Shown: positions 1 to 8,304 of the stretch, in pieces
How positions within the stretch are numbered: position 1 is the first letter of the stretch
Layout of the letters: each line of letters starts with the position of its first letter
Assembly: GCA_964589175.1 (NCBI GenBank)
Contig: CAZPRY010000024.1
Coordinates: 1-62,095 of the forward strand
Reading direction: 5' to 3'
Origin: CAZPRY01 sp964589175
GTDB taxonomy: Bacteria; Fidelibacterota; UBA2242
Length of the DNA stretch: 62,095 nt
Program-made: the position numbers and the translations under genes
The notes under the pieces: generated by a model
Seen by the model: only the letters and a program-made list of their open reading frames with translations
The model's database searches: none
Told to the model about the DNA's origin: nothing

Positions 1-21
1 CTGAAAATCTATGCCCTTCAT
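1..21 (-). CDS. 5' end of presumed toxin gene partnered with the antitoxin (partial)
   Basis: An ATG at 21..19 overlaps the TGA stop of the antitoxin (18..20) in an ATGA arrangement, and the frame stays open to the window edge (MKGIDFQ, seven codons). Overlapping stop/start is the usual layout of Phd/YefM antitoxin-toxin operons, where the second gene is a RelE/ParE/Doc-type toxin. Only seven residues are visible, so the toxin family cannot be named. An earlier in-frame-open ATG (start MRTNLW) is an alternative start. Confidence 0.35.
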
Positions 22-320
22 GCCACAAGTTGGTACGCATTATGACGATGAACCAGAATTATATTCTTAGCCTCAGAATTGGGTATTCCTTTACCCTCTT
101 CGATTTGCGAATTGGCCAGGTGAATATCCTGCAGCAATTCTATTTTGTCGATGATCGCTTCATATTCAGAGACAGCCATGAGCACTGCACTGCTTTTGCC
201 ATTTTGAGTTATTAACAATGGTCTTTTGGTTTTATGGACGTGGTCCAGGTATGTTGCGACTTTAGAACGAAATTCGCTGAGCGGCGTTATATCTTTGTCC
301 AGTTGTATTCTTTGCATCAT
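18..320 (-). CDS. Phd/YefM-family type II antitoxin
   Basis: The 100-residue protein has the Phd/YefM fold signature: an N-terminal DNA-binding half (DITPLSEFRSKVATYL, then RPLLITQNGKSSAVLMAVSE) and an acidic C-terminal half (LLQDIHLANSQIEEGKG) that in this family wraps the toxin. Such antitoxins bind their own promoter and neutralise a RelE/ParE/Doc-type toxin. Two adjacent ATG codons exist. An AGGGG stretch sits 5 bases before the second, so translation may begin at residue 2. The presumed toxin begins at the overlapping ATG and leaves the window. The C-terminal ten residues look atypical and may be variable. The family call is solid, the partner is inferred. Confidence 0.8.
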   Translation of the reverse strand: MMQRIQLDKDITPLSEFRSKVATYLDHVHKTKRPLLITQNGKSSAVLMAVSEYEAIIDKIELLQDIHLANSQIEEGKGIPNSEAKNIILVHRHNAYQLVA

Positions 321-344
321 TACCCCTAATATAATTGACTTAAA

Positions 345-362
345 TGTACGTCATATTGTACG
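345..362. promoter_or_regulatory. Direct repeat TGTACG-N6-TGTACG, possible antitoxin operator
   Basis: Two copies of TGTACG (345-350 and 357-362), each containing the palindrome GTAC, lie 25-42 bases upstream of the antitoxin start. Autoregulating Phd-type antitoxins bind short repeated or palindromic half-sites in this position. This is positional inference only. Confidence 0.3.
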
Positions 363-428
363 CTATATCAACCGGGATTTCGTTCTTTTAACCGGCCAAC
401 ATATGTTTATACGGAGCATTTAAACTCT

Positions 429-502
429 AAACAGGTTTTTCTATACAGAAGCTTTTCTAGAAAACCGCTTAATTAAAAACCTAAATATCAATCGATAGAC
501 AC
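429..502 (-). repeat. Conserved upstream element, copy A
   Basis: About 74 bases that resemble copies B (1674-1750) and C (9825-9900). Shared blocks read, on the plus strand, AACAGGTTT, TTTTC-AGAAA, CGCTTAAT, AAAAACCTAAAT and ATCGATAGACA. As in B and C, the element lies 5' of a minus-strand gene (the antitoxin). Copy A matches B best and has no equally clear promoter behind it. The rest of the gap 321-725 holds no gene I can support. Confidence 0.5.
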
Positions 503-725
503 CATTATTATCCATTATTAATGGTTGCTATAATATTGTAAACAGATAAATTCATAGTTCTGTAATCAAGCCCCAAAAAACAGGGGTAGCTGTATAAGGT
601 TCCCGATTTATTTATGTTAGAAAACCAGGTATCGCGGATATTTCCCATCTAAATGTTGACTTGATTAGGCTGTAATTTCCAGATGCAAAGCGCTCGGCAA
701 TTACTGCTCGTTATCAATATTGTGG

Positions 726-1613
726 TTAGGCCTTACCTTTTTTGAAACGGAATACACGCACCAGATGGGCCGGAAGAAGATTTTTTGCCAAATCAGAACC
801 ATCTTCCATCACGGCTATCGCGGCAATCGCGGCAAGGTAGGGTTCGCCAAGGTGCGAACCGCTGAGCCCAAGGCAGCCAAACTCGATGAGATCGATCTGG
901 TATTCGCGTTTCTGGCGACTGCCATCAGTGTAATAGACTTTAGCCGCCTCAGAATCAAGCCAGATTGTACCGTGGGCGATGGCGTTTCTGATGCTGGGCT
1001 TTCCGAGACGATTAAAGAGATAAAAAGCACCTTTCTCGCCACCGGTAATCGAACTAACCTGATCCAATCGTGATCTATATGGCATGGAGAAGATCCCAGG
1101 GTCGGGCTGTTGTTCTTGGGCACACCGTAAGCAAGGGATCATGAAACCCAAGAGAGCGTTGAGAAATTCGTTGTAGGCCAGTACTAGGCGTAACATCTGT
1201 TGCCACATGAGCGAACGGTTTGTAGACTCCGCCATCTCTCGAAAGCCGAGTGCGGCCTGCGTCAACGTGCAGAACTGGGGTGCGAGGCAGGATTCGGAGA
1301 TGCCGGGATAATCGGCGATGAGACTATGTACGAGAGCCAGAGCCACCTGTGGGTCAACACGAGCCGCCTCGCGGTACGTCACAATGATGAGTTGTGTGAA
1401 AAGGTCCCGCATATGAACAATATCTTCATTTATGCCTTCCTTCTTCTTGTAGGCGTCGTTAGCGCATTTGAGAAGTGTTGCTATGCCGATTGGAAGTTGG
1501 CTGTACTCTTCGCGAGCCGCCTTGATGGATTCGCCGAACTTTCCCTCCTCGGCCATCTCAGCAACTTGCCGAAGCAAGCGTTTGTGCGACGCTTTCAAAT
1601 GTGTAAAATCCAA
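726..1613 (-). CDS. HEPN-like protein, candidate RNase (abortive-infection type)
   Basis: A 295-residue, mostly helical soluble protein with no signal peptide. Near the C-terminus it carries IRNAIAHG, with R209 and H214 spaced as R-X4-H, the catalytic motif of HEPN-superfamily RNases (here in the RNAxxH form common in AbiV-like and related HEPN proteins). HEPN RNases typically cut RNA in toxin-antitoxin and phage-defence systems. Domain family membership rests on this motif and the helical context, not on overall similarity that I can recall. It lies beside a type II antitoxin gene and is preceded by conserved element B and a consensus promoter (1790-1818). No antitoxin of the MNT kind is visible next to it. 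An uncharacterised helical protein with a chance R-X4-H is the alternative. Confidence 0.5.
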   Translation of the reverse strand: MDFTHLKASHKRLLRQVAEMAEEGKFGESIKAAREEYSQLPIGIATLLKCANDAYKKKEGINEDIVHMRDLFTQLIIVTYREAARVDPQVALALVHSLIADYPGISESCLAPQFCTLTQAALGFREMAESTNRSLMWQQMLRLVLAYNEFLNALLGFMIPCLRCAQEQQPDPGIFSMPYRSRLDQVSSITGGEKGAFYLFNRLGKPSIRNAIAHGTIWLDSEAAKVYYTDGSRQKREYQIDLIEFGCLGLSGSHLGEPYLAAIAAIAVMEDGSDLAKNLLPAHLVRVFRFKKGKA

Positions 1614-1673
1614 TTACTGATTAATGTCTGATTACACTGTATATTGGCACTCAAAGTAGGTTCCTCTATCCGG

Positions 1674-1750
1674 AAACAGGTTTCTCCATGCAGTAATTTT
1701 TTCAGAAAGCGGCGTAATCCAAAAACCTAAATGTTTCTCTATCGACAAAA
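1674..1750 (-). repeat. Conserved upstream element, copy B
   Basis: About 77 bases upstream of the HEPN-like gene, matching copy A over its whole length and copy C over its right two thirds (TTTTTCAGAAAG, TAATCC, AAAACC, ATCGA blocks). With C the similarity continues to about 1820 through the promoter, TTTTATTTTAATCATT and CAAGTCC. It would form part of the 5' leader of the minus-strand transcript. Confidence 0.6.
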
Positions 1751-1789
1751 TTTTGAACCCGTTTTGTGGGCTTTTATTCATTTGATTTT

Positions 1790-1818
1790 ATTTTAATCAT
1801 TATATATTCGATTGTCAA
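1790..1818 (-). promoter_or_regulatory. Sigma70-type promoter for the HEPN-like gene
   Basis: Reading the minus strand, TTGACA (1818..1813) and TAAAAT (1795..1790) are separated by exactly 17 bases. Transcription would start near 1783, giving a leader of about 170 bases that contains element B. The same promoter with the same spacing recurs in front of the catalase (9928-9956). Confidence 0.65.
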
Positions 1819-1918
1819 GTCCAGATGAAATCGACTTGGGGCCAGCATCGCATTCCGTTTATAAACAATTTCAGACTTGACTTGGCAGCTCATCGTATCG
1901 GTCCGAGAACTTGTATCA

Positions 1919-1972
1919 AGTGATTCAAGCAACACCGTTGTCACGAAGAGAGAACTTTCCCTGAATCACTTA
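1919..1972. other. Long-armed inverted repeat in divergent gap
   Basis: AAGTGATTCA (1919-1928) and TGAATCACTT (1963-1972) are perfect 10-base inverted copies with a 34-base loop. It lies between the divergent HEPN-like and DUF62-fusion genes. No T-run follows on either strand, so a terminator is unlikely; an operator or RNA stem is possible. Confidence 0.4.
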
Positions 1973-1999
1973 ACCCAAGTGCGGCTGTTTTGTACGAGC

Positions 2000-2028
2000 T
2001 TGACTTGCAATTCGTTGTGAGATAAGTT
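2000..2028 (+). promoter_or_regulatory. Possible promoter of the DUF62 fusion gene
   Basis: TTGACT (2000-2005), 17 bases, then TAAGTT (2023-2028), ending 33 bases before the ATG at 2062. The -35 is good and the -10 weak. A GAGG ribosome-binding site follows 8 bases before the start. Confidence 0.35.
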
Positions 2029-2061
2029 AGGCTGGCTTTAATCAAAAATTGAGGGCGCTAG

Positions 2062-3804
2062 ATGAGATCCGGAATTATACATTTTTTCATAGCAGGCCTG
2101 GCGACTTTGTTCCTGTGGAACTGCGGGGATGACGGTCCCGCATCCGCATTGGAGGAAACCGACGAGAATATCCTCGTTCTGCTCACGGATTTCTCCGCAG
2201 GGTCGGATGTGGCCATTCGGATGACCGGTGCGGTGAAGGACTCTTTCCCGGAGACCGAGATCGTGTTTATTCCCGCAAAACCGTTCAATATCCGTGAAGC
2301 CGCCTACCAGCTGGAAGTAGCCGTAAACAGTTATCCACAGGGCAGCTACTTTGTCGGCATTGTCGATCCGGGCAGCCAGAGTGCGTTGATGGTTTTTGAA
2401 ACCGGCGATCATAAAAGGATTCTCGTACCGGATAACGGTCTGGCGTCGCGAGTGATCTCTTCCACGACGGTGGGGGCTTTCTATTCGGTTTCCGATCTCG
2501 CGGATCTGGCGTTCGAGGAATTGTACACGCAAAGTATGCTGGCCGTTCTCAGCGGAAAAGAACTTTGCGAATTTGGGGACGAGCTTGCCGATCCGGTCCT
2601 GTTCGAGATTCAGAACCCGACGCGAACAGCGGATGTGATCCGGGGCGAGGTGCTCTTCTCGGATAACTTCGGCAACTGCGTGACGAATATCCCGGATTCT
2701 CTGCTATATGGTTTCGAGACCGGCGATCTCTTGAAAATTACGCTGGATGATGGCGGTTTTCTGGCCCGTCTGGGGACGACCTATGCGTCCGTGCCGGTGG
2801 GTCGCAATGTGGCCTTCAGCAACAGTTCCCGCCGCATCGAGCTGTCGGTGAACTACGGCAGCCTCTCCGGGCGCTACGCCATTGGCGCGGGCGATAGAAT
2901 CGAGATCGGGGCGGGGGTTGCGCAGGTGGGAATCCTGCTCTATATCGAAATGGTGATTGCCGATTCGATCGTCGCCGATCTTAAAGCTCAGATGGCGAGC
3001 TACGGCCTGGAAGAGAACCGCAATGTCGTTTACAGTCTGAAAAACGCGCATGGCGACATCGCCGTTTTGCCGGATTTGATCGGTGAATTTGCGGACGAGG
3101 GCGTGGATGTCATTATCCCCTTAACTACCCCCGCCTCCCAGGCGGCGGTCCGGAATGCGCCGGAAGAGATCCCGGTGGTTTTTACGATTGTTACGGACCC
3201 GGAATCGGCGGGGCTGATCGGGGCGCGGGGCAATGTGACCGGTCTTTCGGACGCCATCAATATCAGCCAGTACCTGGCTTTTGTGAAACGGCTCTATCCG
3301 TCTTTGTCGGCGGCCGGCCTGATTTACAATGAGCTGGAATCAAACTCGGTTTATCTGTTACAGCAGATTCAGGCCCAGTCTGCTTTTTATGGAATCGATA
3401 TCATCACGGCCGCCGTGACATCGGAGGCGGAAGTGCCGGAGGCCTATGCCCAGATCAAAGATCGGGGGATCGGTACGATCATCACCACAGGGGACAATAC
3501 ACTGGCTTCATCACTCCCAAGCTTATCGATGCTCGCCTTCGCCGACAGCATCAGTGTCATCGGCGGGAGCATCGATGATGTGCGCGCCGGGGCGATGGCT
3601 TCCATCAGCATCGATTATCATCAGCTGGCCGAAAGCACCGCCGAACTGGCTTATGCGGTTTTGCAGGGCGTTGATCCGGATGACGAGCCGATCCGTACAT
3701 TTGACATGAATGTGATTGCTCTGAATCAAAGTTCGGCAGAGCGGGTTGGGTACATCTTTTCAGCGGCGCTATTAGCGGAAGCGCAGTATATTTTCCCTGA
3801 TTGA
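2062..3804 (+). CDS. Exported SAM-hydrolase-like (DUF62) / ABC_sub_bind fusion protein
   Basis: 580 residues. The N-terminus is hydrophobic with a Cys at residue 21 (LFLWNC), so a lipoprotein with a poor lipobox or a plain exported protein. Residues about 35-290 resemble the SAM hydrolase/fluorinase family (DUF62): LLTDFSAGSD, the I-R-E-A-A-Y-Q-L helix, VGIVDPGSQS, LVPDNGLASRV and DNFGNCVTNIP. Residues about 292-575 resemble the TrpX-like ABC_sub_bind periplasmic-binding family (DVIIPLTTPASQAA, FTIVTDPESAGLI, NVTGLSD). Known DUF62 enzymes are cytoplasmic and use an Asp-Arg-His set. Here Arg is kept, the Asp position appears to be Asn (FNIREAA) and the HGRD block is not recognisable, so this is probably a ligand-binding protein rather than an enzyme. 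It converges with the PAS hybrid kinase at 3878-7510, which may be a partner. Confidence 0.7.
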   Translation: MRSGIIHFFIAGLATLFLWNCGDDGPASALEETDENILVLLTDFSAGSDVAIRMTGAVKDSFPETEIVFIPAKPFNIREAAYQLEVAVNSYPQGSYFVGIVDPGSQSALMVFETGDHKRILVPDNGLASRVISSTTVGAFYSVSDLADLAFEELYTQSMLAVLSGKELCEFGDELADPVLFEIQNPTRTADVIRGEVLFSDNFGNCVTNIPDSLLYGFETGDLLKITLDDGGFLARLGTTYASVPVGRNVAFSNSSRRIELSVNYGSLSGRYAIGAGDRIEIGAGVAQVGILLYIEMVIADSIVADLKAQMASYGLEENRNVVYSLKNAHGDIAVLPDLIGEFADEGVDVIIPLTTPASQAAVRNAPEEIPVVFTIVTDPESAGLIGARGNVTGLSDAINISQYLAFVKRLYPSLSAAGLIYNELESNSVYLLQQIQAQSAFYGIDIITAAVTSEAEVPEAYAQIKDRGIGTIITTGDNTLASSLPSLSMLAFADSISVIGGSIDDVRAGAMASISIDYHQLAESTAELAYAVLQGVDPDDEPIRTFDMNVIALNQSSAERVGYIFSAALLAEAQYIFPD

Positions 3805-3877
3805 AACAGGCTGACTCTACCGCATGCCCCGGGCTGAACAGGCACCGTTTGTCTGTCTGGCAAAGTTATAAATGCCA

Positions 3878-6800
3878 TCACCCATTCGTATTGATCACCT
3901 GGCGGACCCTGGACAAGACTTCATCGGGTGAGTAGGGTTTCTGAATGAAACTTTTGAGCCCGGCCTTGAACAGCTCGGACTTCATATCCGGATCGATGAA
4001 ACCGCTGGCCATAATCACTTTTACCTGCGGATCGATTTCGCGAATACGTCTAAAAACTTCCACACCGCTGATCAAAGGCAAACCCATATCGGTCAGCACG
4101 AGGGCGATTTCCGCCTGATGTTGCCGGAACAATTCCACGCCGGCCTTGCCATCCTGGGCGAAGAGTGGCCGGTAACCTTTACGTTTCAGAATTACATTTA
4201 ATAAATTCCGGAGCATTTCTTCGTCCTCAATGACCAGGATCGTCTCCGTTCCGCCGGCAATTTTGGCTTTCTGAACGAGGAAAGGATGGGCCACGCCGGG
4301 CAGCGTGGCCGGAACCGGCAAATAGATTTGGAAAGTCGTACCGGCCCCCAGTGCGCTGTTCACATCAATGAAACCACGATGAGTGCTGACGATCCCGTGC
4401 ACCTGGGCCAGTCCCAATCCGGTTCCTTTGCCAACGTCCTTGGTTGTAAAGAAGGGGTCGAAAATTCTTTCCAGTGTTTGAGGGTCCAGGCCACTACCGG
4501 TATCCTGAACGGTAATGCTTATATAATCCGCAGCATCCGCGTCCGGGTGCTTCTTGCGAGTAACGGGGCCGGTGGTCAGACTGGTCGTAATCTGAAGTTC
4601 CCCCCCATCCGGCATGGCATCGCGGGCATTCAGACCGAGATTGAGGATCATTTGGTGGATTTGAGTCGCATCCGCCAAAATGAGCGACAGGGAAGCGCTC
4701 TGTTCTGTGTGAACGAGGATTGTTTTCGGAAAGGTCTCATGCAGGAAATTTACGACTTCCGTGATAATCTCGTTCAAATCGACTGGCGTAATAAATGGTT
4801 CGTCCTTGCGGGCGAAGCTCAGCATTTGTTTAACAAGATTAGCACCACGCTGAGCCGCATTGTCGATAGTTGTGAGGTGAAAGTCGAACTTTGCCGGATC
4901 GGTCAGATGCGACTTTAATAAGGAGGTATGCCCGATGATGATCCCGAGGATGTTGTTGAAGTCATGGGCGATGCCGCTGGCCAGTGTTCCGATAGATTCC
5001 AGCTTTTGGCTGCGGCGCAGCTGGGTTTCGAGGATTTCTTTTTCGATCTCCATCCGTTTGCGCTCGGTGATGTCGGTAATCGTTCCGACATAACTGAAAA
5101 TTCGGCCACTTTCATCTTTCTCCGGGACAGCCTGCCCGATGACCCAGGTAATGCTCCCATCCGGCTTCAGGAAGCGATAATCCTTCCTCGAGTCGCTATG
5201 CACCTGAACGGCCTCCAGCCAGTTACGGGAAAGTTTTTCGCGGTCATCCGGGTGGACGGCATTCAGCCATCCATAGCCCTGCGCTTTCTCCGCACTTAAC
5301 CCGGAAATTTCACACCAGCGCTTGTTGACATAGGTGGTGAAACCCTCGGAATCGGTGCGGAAAATTCCCACCGGAGAAACTTCGGCCAGGGTCTGATAAC
5401 GCAGTTCGCTTTCAAGCAGCGCTTCTTCGGCTAATTTGCGCTCGGTGATGTCGTTGGTAATGCCGATCATGCCGACGATCGAACCGTCTTTGTCACACAA
5501 CGGCACTTTGGAGGTCAGAAACCAGATTTTCTTACCATCGGATTGAAAACCGAATTCGACATTGTTTATGATTGAATCACCATCCCTGATTACGGTTTGA
5601 TCAGCGCTGAAAAATTTCTCAGCCAACTCTTTTGGAAAAACCTCAAAATCCGTTTTGTTAATGATATCAATTTCCGAATTCATTCCGAGGTATTTCAAAT
5701 GTCCCAGGACACCTTCCGTGTGGATCGGATTGGCGATGATTTTCCTGTATTCCTTATCTTTCACGAAGATACCGTTTGGCAGATTGTCTATCAGCGTTCG
5801 CAGCAGGGTGCGTTCCTTGAGGATTGTATCCTCCGCCTGTTTGCGCTCGGTGATATCCTCGGCAACGCCAACGAGTCCTATAATTTCTCCTTTTTCGTTG
5901 GTGATATGCGAAGTTCTCAGAGATATCGGAAATTCCCGGCCGTCTTTGGTCAAATCTAAAATTTCACCCCTCCATCCATCCCTTCGGCTGTGTTCCAGGA
6001 CCTCTTTGATAAATTCCGGGGCATTATTAGGAGAGACGATGATTCCTACCGGTTGGCCAATAATTTCTTCATAGCTATATCCATATTTATTAAGAAATGC
6101 CTGATTGACAAAAGTGAAACGGTCATCAAGATCTGTGATGCTGATGCATTCTTCAATACTTCTGACGGTATGGGCCAGCAGCTGCTCGGCCTCATGAGCC
6201 TGTTTGATGGCCTTCTCGGCTGACACGCGTTCGGTGATGTCGCGCAGAATGCCGATCAGATTTTGCGAGTGCGCGCTGAGGTGAGCGCTGATCTCCAGCA
6301 CATTGTTGTGGTACTCCATCTGAAATAGCGTCATCACATGCTCTTTGATCGCCCGGGTTACGATTGGCACGATGCGGGCGGCCTCTTTAATAGTCAAGAG
6401 CTTGTGCAACAAGCTTATCACATTCCGGCCGATCAATTCTTCGCGCGGGATACCCGAGATGTGTACGAGGGCGTCATTTACATCGATGATATTGCCGGTA
6501 AGAGACGCGTAAACAATGCCCTCGTCCACAGTTTGAAAAATGTCTTTGAAGCGTCCTTCGCTCTGCCGGAGGGCTTCCTGCGCCTGCTTTCGTTCGGTGA
6601 TGTCGCGCAGGAATGATTGCGCGGCGATCACCTGATCATCCAGTACTTGCGGCGTGGCGCTGCCTTCGAGCAAAATCAGTCTCCCGTCCCTGGCGATGCA
6701 GGTTACTTCAAAGCGTGGAACCGTAATTCCATTGATAACCTTTTCAGACATTTCGCGGCATTCCTGATGGAAGTCGGGATGAACGACGTCTAACAGATTC

Positions 6801-7510
6801 AGACCGGCGACTTCCTCCTCGCTATAACCAAACGTTTGCCGCCACTTCGGATTGACAAACAGGAAGCGTCCGTCAAATCCCACGCTCTGAATTAAATCGG
6901 CGCTGTTGTCGATTATTGCCCGATAGCGTTCTTCGCTTTCGCGCAGAGATATTTCCGCGCGCCGGCGTTCCGTGATGTTTACGACCACGATGTGGCTTTC
7001 CAGCCCATCCACCGAGCGTGTACCCTCGATGCAGACCCAGATCGGTCCGGTTTTGTCTTTTTGAAGCGCTACCTCACAGGTCTCTTTACTTCCGCTGGTC
7101 GAAAAAACTTTTTGAAGGAAGGCGCTGAAAGCGGGACGAGACCCAATGGAAACGAACAGTTCAAAGCAACGCTTGATCAGTGCCTCGCGCTCCATGCCCA
7201 ACAGGTTCGCGCCAACCAGATTAACCTGATGGATTGCGCCGTCACGCGCCAGTGAAAAATAACCCACGGGGGCAAGGTCGTACAGGTCGGTATATTGACA
7301 AAGAAGCGCTTCTCCCTCCGCCCGCGATCGGGCCAGCTCCTGGTTCTGTCGCTCCAGTTCGGTTTGATGCACCTGTAATTCTTGGACCAGGCGCCGGGTA
7401 CCCGCTCCCGTTCCTGTGGCAGCCGTTGCCTGTTGGGCACGCTCGTTCGGGTTTACCTCCGCCTGACGGCGCAGTTCGGTCCTGGCTGATTTAGCGGGTC
7501 TCTTTTTCAT
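3878..7510 (-). CDS. Soluble six-PAS hybrid histidine kinase with C-terminal receiver
   Basis: 1210 residues with no signal peptide or transmembrane segment, so a cytoplasmic sensor. After a basic N-terminus and a coiled coil (about 40-75) there are six PAS/PAC units between about 72 and 825, each ending in the DITER-type PAC motif. The HisKA domain follows with phospho-acceptor H849 in GIAHDFNN, then HATPase_c with the N box (NLGLNARDAM), DTGSG and GTGLGLA boxes, and a REC domain with phospho-acceptor D1141 (LVLTDMGLP) and the late KP pair. This is the NtrB-like HDFNN hybrid class common in deltaproteobacteria and FCB lineages. The signal is unknown. No DNA-binding output is encoded, so an outside response regulator or phosphorelay is needed. 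It converges with the DUF62 fusion gene. Confidence 0.95.
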   Translation of the reverse strand: MKKRPAKSARTELRRQAEVNPNERAQQATAATGTGAGTRRLVQELQVHQTELERQNQELARSRAEGEALLCQYTDLYDLAPVGYFSLARDGAIHQVNLVGANLLGMEREALIKRCFELFVSIGSRPAFSAFLQKVFSTSGSKETCEVALQKDKTGPIWVCIEGTRSVDGLESHIVVVNITERRRAEISLRESEERYRAIIDNSADLIQSVGFDGRFLFVNPKWRQTFGYSEEEVAGLNLLDVVHPDFHQECREMSEKVINGITVPRFEVTCIARDGRLILLEGSATPQVLDDQVIAAQSFLRDITERKQAQEALRQSEGRFKDIFQTVDEGIVYASLTGNIIDVNDALVHISGIPREELIGRNVISLLHKLLTIKEAARIVPIVTRAIKEHVMTLFQMEYHNNVLEISAHLSAHSQNLIGILRDITERVSAEKAIKQAHEAEQLLAHTVRSIEECISITDLDDRFTFVNQAFLNKYGYSYEEIIGQPVGIIVSPNNAPEFIKEVLEHSRRDGWRGEILDLTKDGREFPISLRTSHITNEKGEIIGLVGVAEDITERKQAEDTILKERTLLRTLIDNLPNGIFVKDKEYRKIIANPIHTEGVLGHLKYLGMNSEIDIINKTDFEVFPKELAEKFFSADQTVIRDGDSIINNVEFGFQSDGKKIWFLTSKVPLCDKDGSIVGMIGITNDITERKLAEEALLESELRYQTLAEVSPVGIFRTDSEGFTTYVNKRWCEISGLSAEKAQGYGWLNAVHPDDREKLSRNWLEAVQVHSDSRKDYRFLKPDGSITWVIGQAVPEKDESGRIFSYVGTITDITERKRMEIEKEILETQLRRSQKLESIGTLASGIAHDFNNILGIIIGHTSLLKSHLTDPAKFDFHLTTIDNAAQRGANLVKQMLSFARKDEPFITPVDLNEIITEVVNFLHETFPKTILVHTEQSASLSLILADATQIHQMILNLGLNARDAMPDGGELQITTSLTTGPVTRKKHPDADAADYISITVQDTGSGLDPQTLERIFDPFFTTKDVGKGTGLGLAQVHGIVSTHRGFIDVNSALGAGTTFQIYLPVPATLPGVAHPFLVQKAKIAGGTETILVIEDEEMLRNLLNVILKRKGYRPLFAQDGKAGVELFRQHQAEIALVLTDMGLPLISGVEVFRRIREIDPQVKVIMASGFIDPDMKSELFKAGLKSFIQKPYSPDEVLSRVRQVINTNG

Positions 7511-8271
7511 AAAATTTCCTTTACAGCGTTCTCAGTCACAGCTTGACAGGGGACTGAAGTGCGATTGTACATAATTTTTAGACAACCGAAGTTCGGTTAT
7601 TTTGTTTACAGATGCTTGTCGTCATTATCTCAGCGGGACTTTGAATTTTCCCAACAGTACAAGTACTTGCATATAGATAGACCACGATTGTCTTTGAATT
7701 TGAATGTCCTGACAATTCTTGAATGTAGCACCAATCGGTCACACCATAGCGCATCGGAAGTTATTTCTCCCCGTATCCTGTCAGATTGTTAAGATATTAT
7801 AAAAAGAAACGCCGGATGTCAATTAAAAGATTTATCCTTTTTGTGCGAACTCTTCAGGATCCCGCCATCAGATTCAAACCATTTTACGCCTCCCAACTCA
7901 GGGTACATCTGCGTCTGCTATGAGTTCTGCTGCCAGGAGAAGTAAATATTATGGTTCTTCTCGCCGGGAAATGAAGCGTTTGTCGATTATAAAGAACGAG
8001 ATTTCAGCGAATACCGGCAGGGGGAGGGGGCGTTTCAATTTGGGAATCAGATGGCCTTTATCTGAAATAGCATGGTCGAAGAAAACATATTTATAAACGA
8101 ATATTATGATCTCTTCCGGTTTTGCGGCAATATCAGAAATCACAAGGACGTTCCCAAAGTCACTATATATTCCAGATCATTCCTGATAAGCATAGTCGAG
8201 GTGTTTTTTCCTTTCGGAAGTAATCCTTAGACCCAGCTCAGGATGAGAGCTCTTTAGACCTTTGGGACGTC
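7511..8271. other. Long intergenic region between kinase and catalase
   Basis: About 760 bases with no gene I can support. It contains the kinase promoter (7796-7822) and an inverted repeat pair (8146-8159 with 8260-8272). A GTG-started 64-codon frame on the minus strand at 7949-8143 lacks a ribosome-binding site and familiar sequence. A short minus-strand stretch near 7822-7910 reads like a protein C-terminus (ELGGVKWFESDGG) and may be a decayed gene fragment. Confidence 0.5.
7796..7822 (-). promoter_or_regulatory. Promoter candidate for the PAS hybrid kinase
   Basis: On the minus strand, TTGACA (7822..7817) and TATAAT (7801..7796), both perfect consensus, are separated by 15 bases, slightly shorter than optimal. 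It would give a leader of about 280 bases before the start at 7510. Confidence 0.5.
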
Positions 8272-8272
8272 C
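8146..8272. repeat. Inverted repeat pair about 125 bases apart
   Basis: GGACGTTCCCAAAG (8146-8159) and CTTTGGGACGTCC (8260-8272) are inverted copies with one extra base. They bracket a 100-base segment just beyond the catalase stop. They could be the ends of a small non-coding mobile remnant or the base of a long RNA stem. Confidence 0.4.
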
Positions 8273-8304
8273 CCGGGCGCATGATGTTGTCATGCTCTCC
8301 CGGG
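8272..8304 (-). terminator. Strong hairpin directly after the catalase stop codon
   Basis: CCCGGG (8272-8277) pairs with CCCGGG (8299-8304) and the inner GCATGA with TCATGC, around a TGTTG loop. It begins at the base after the catalase stop. No U-run follows, so it may act as a 3'-end stabiliser or a factor-assisted terminator rather than a classical intrinsic one. Confidence 0.55.

Noticed and set aside
1200..1631. 143-codon plus-strand frame across the HEPN-like gene
   Set aside because: It lies antisense to the HEPN-like gene, which has the recognisable motif, promoter and leader. The plus frame has no familiar sequence.
724..2032. Integron attC-like core sites: GCCTAAC at the stop codon of the HEPN-like gene (minus strand) and GTTAGGC at 2026-2032 and 10122-10128
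   Set aside because: No partner RYYYAAC/GTTRRRY sites at the right distance with the paired inner boxes of attC were found, no integrase is present, and the catalase end lacks such a site. The shared GTTAGGCTGG looks incidental.
2038..2532. 164-codon minus-strand frame over the start of the DUF62 fusion gene
   Set aside because: Shadow of a well-supported gene. It is His/Arg-rich and lacks family motifs.
7949..8143. 64-codon minus-strand frame between kinase and catalase
   Set aside because: GTG start without a ribosome-binding site and a composition that does not look like a conserved protein. Left as non-coding.
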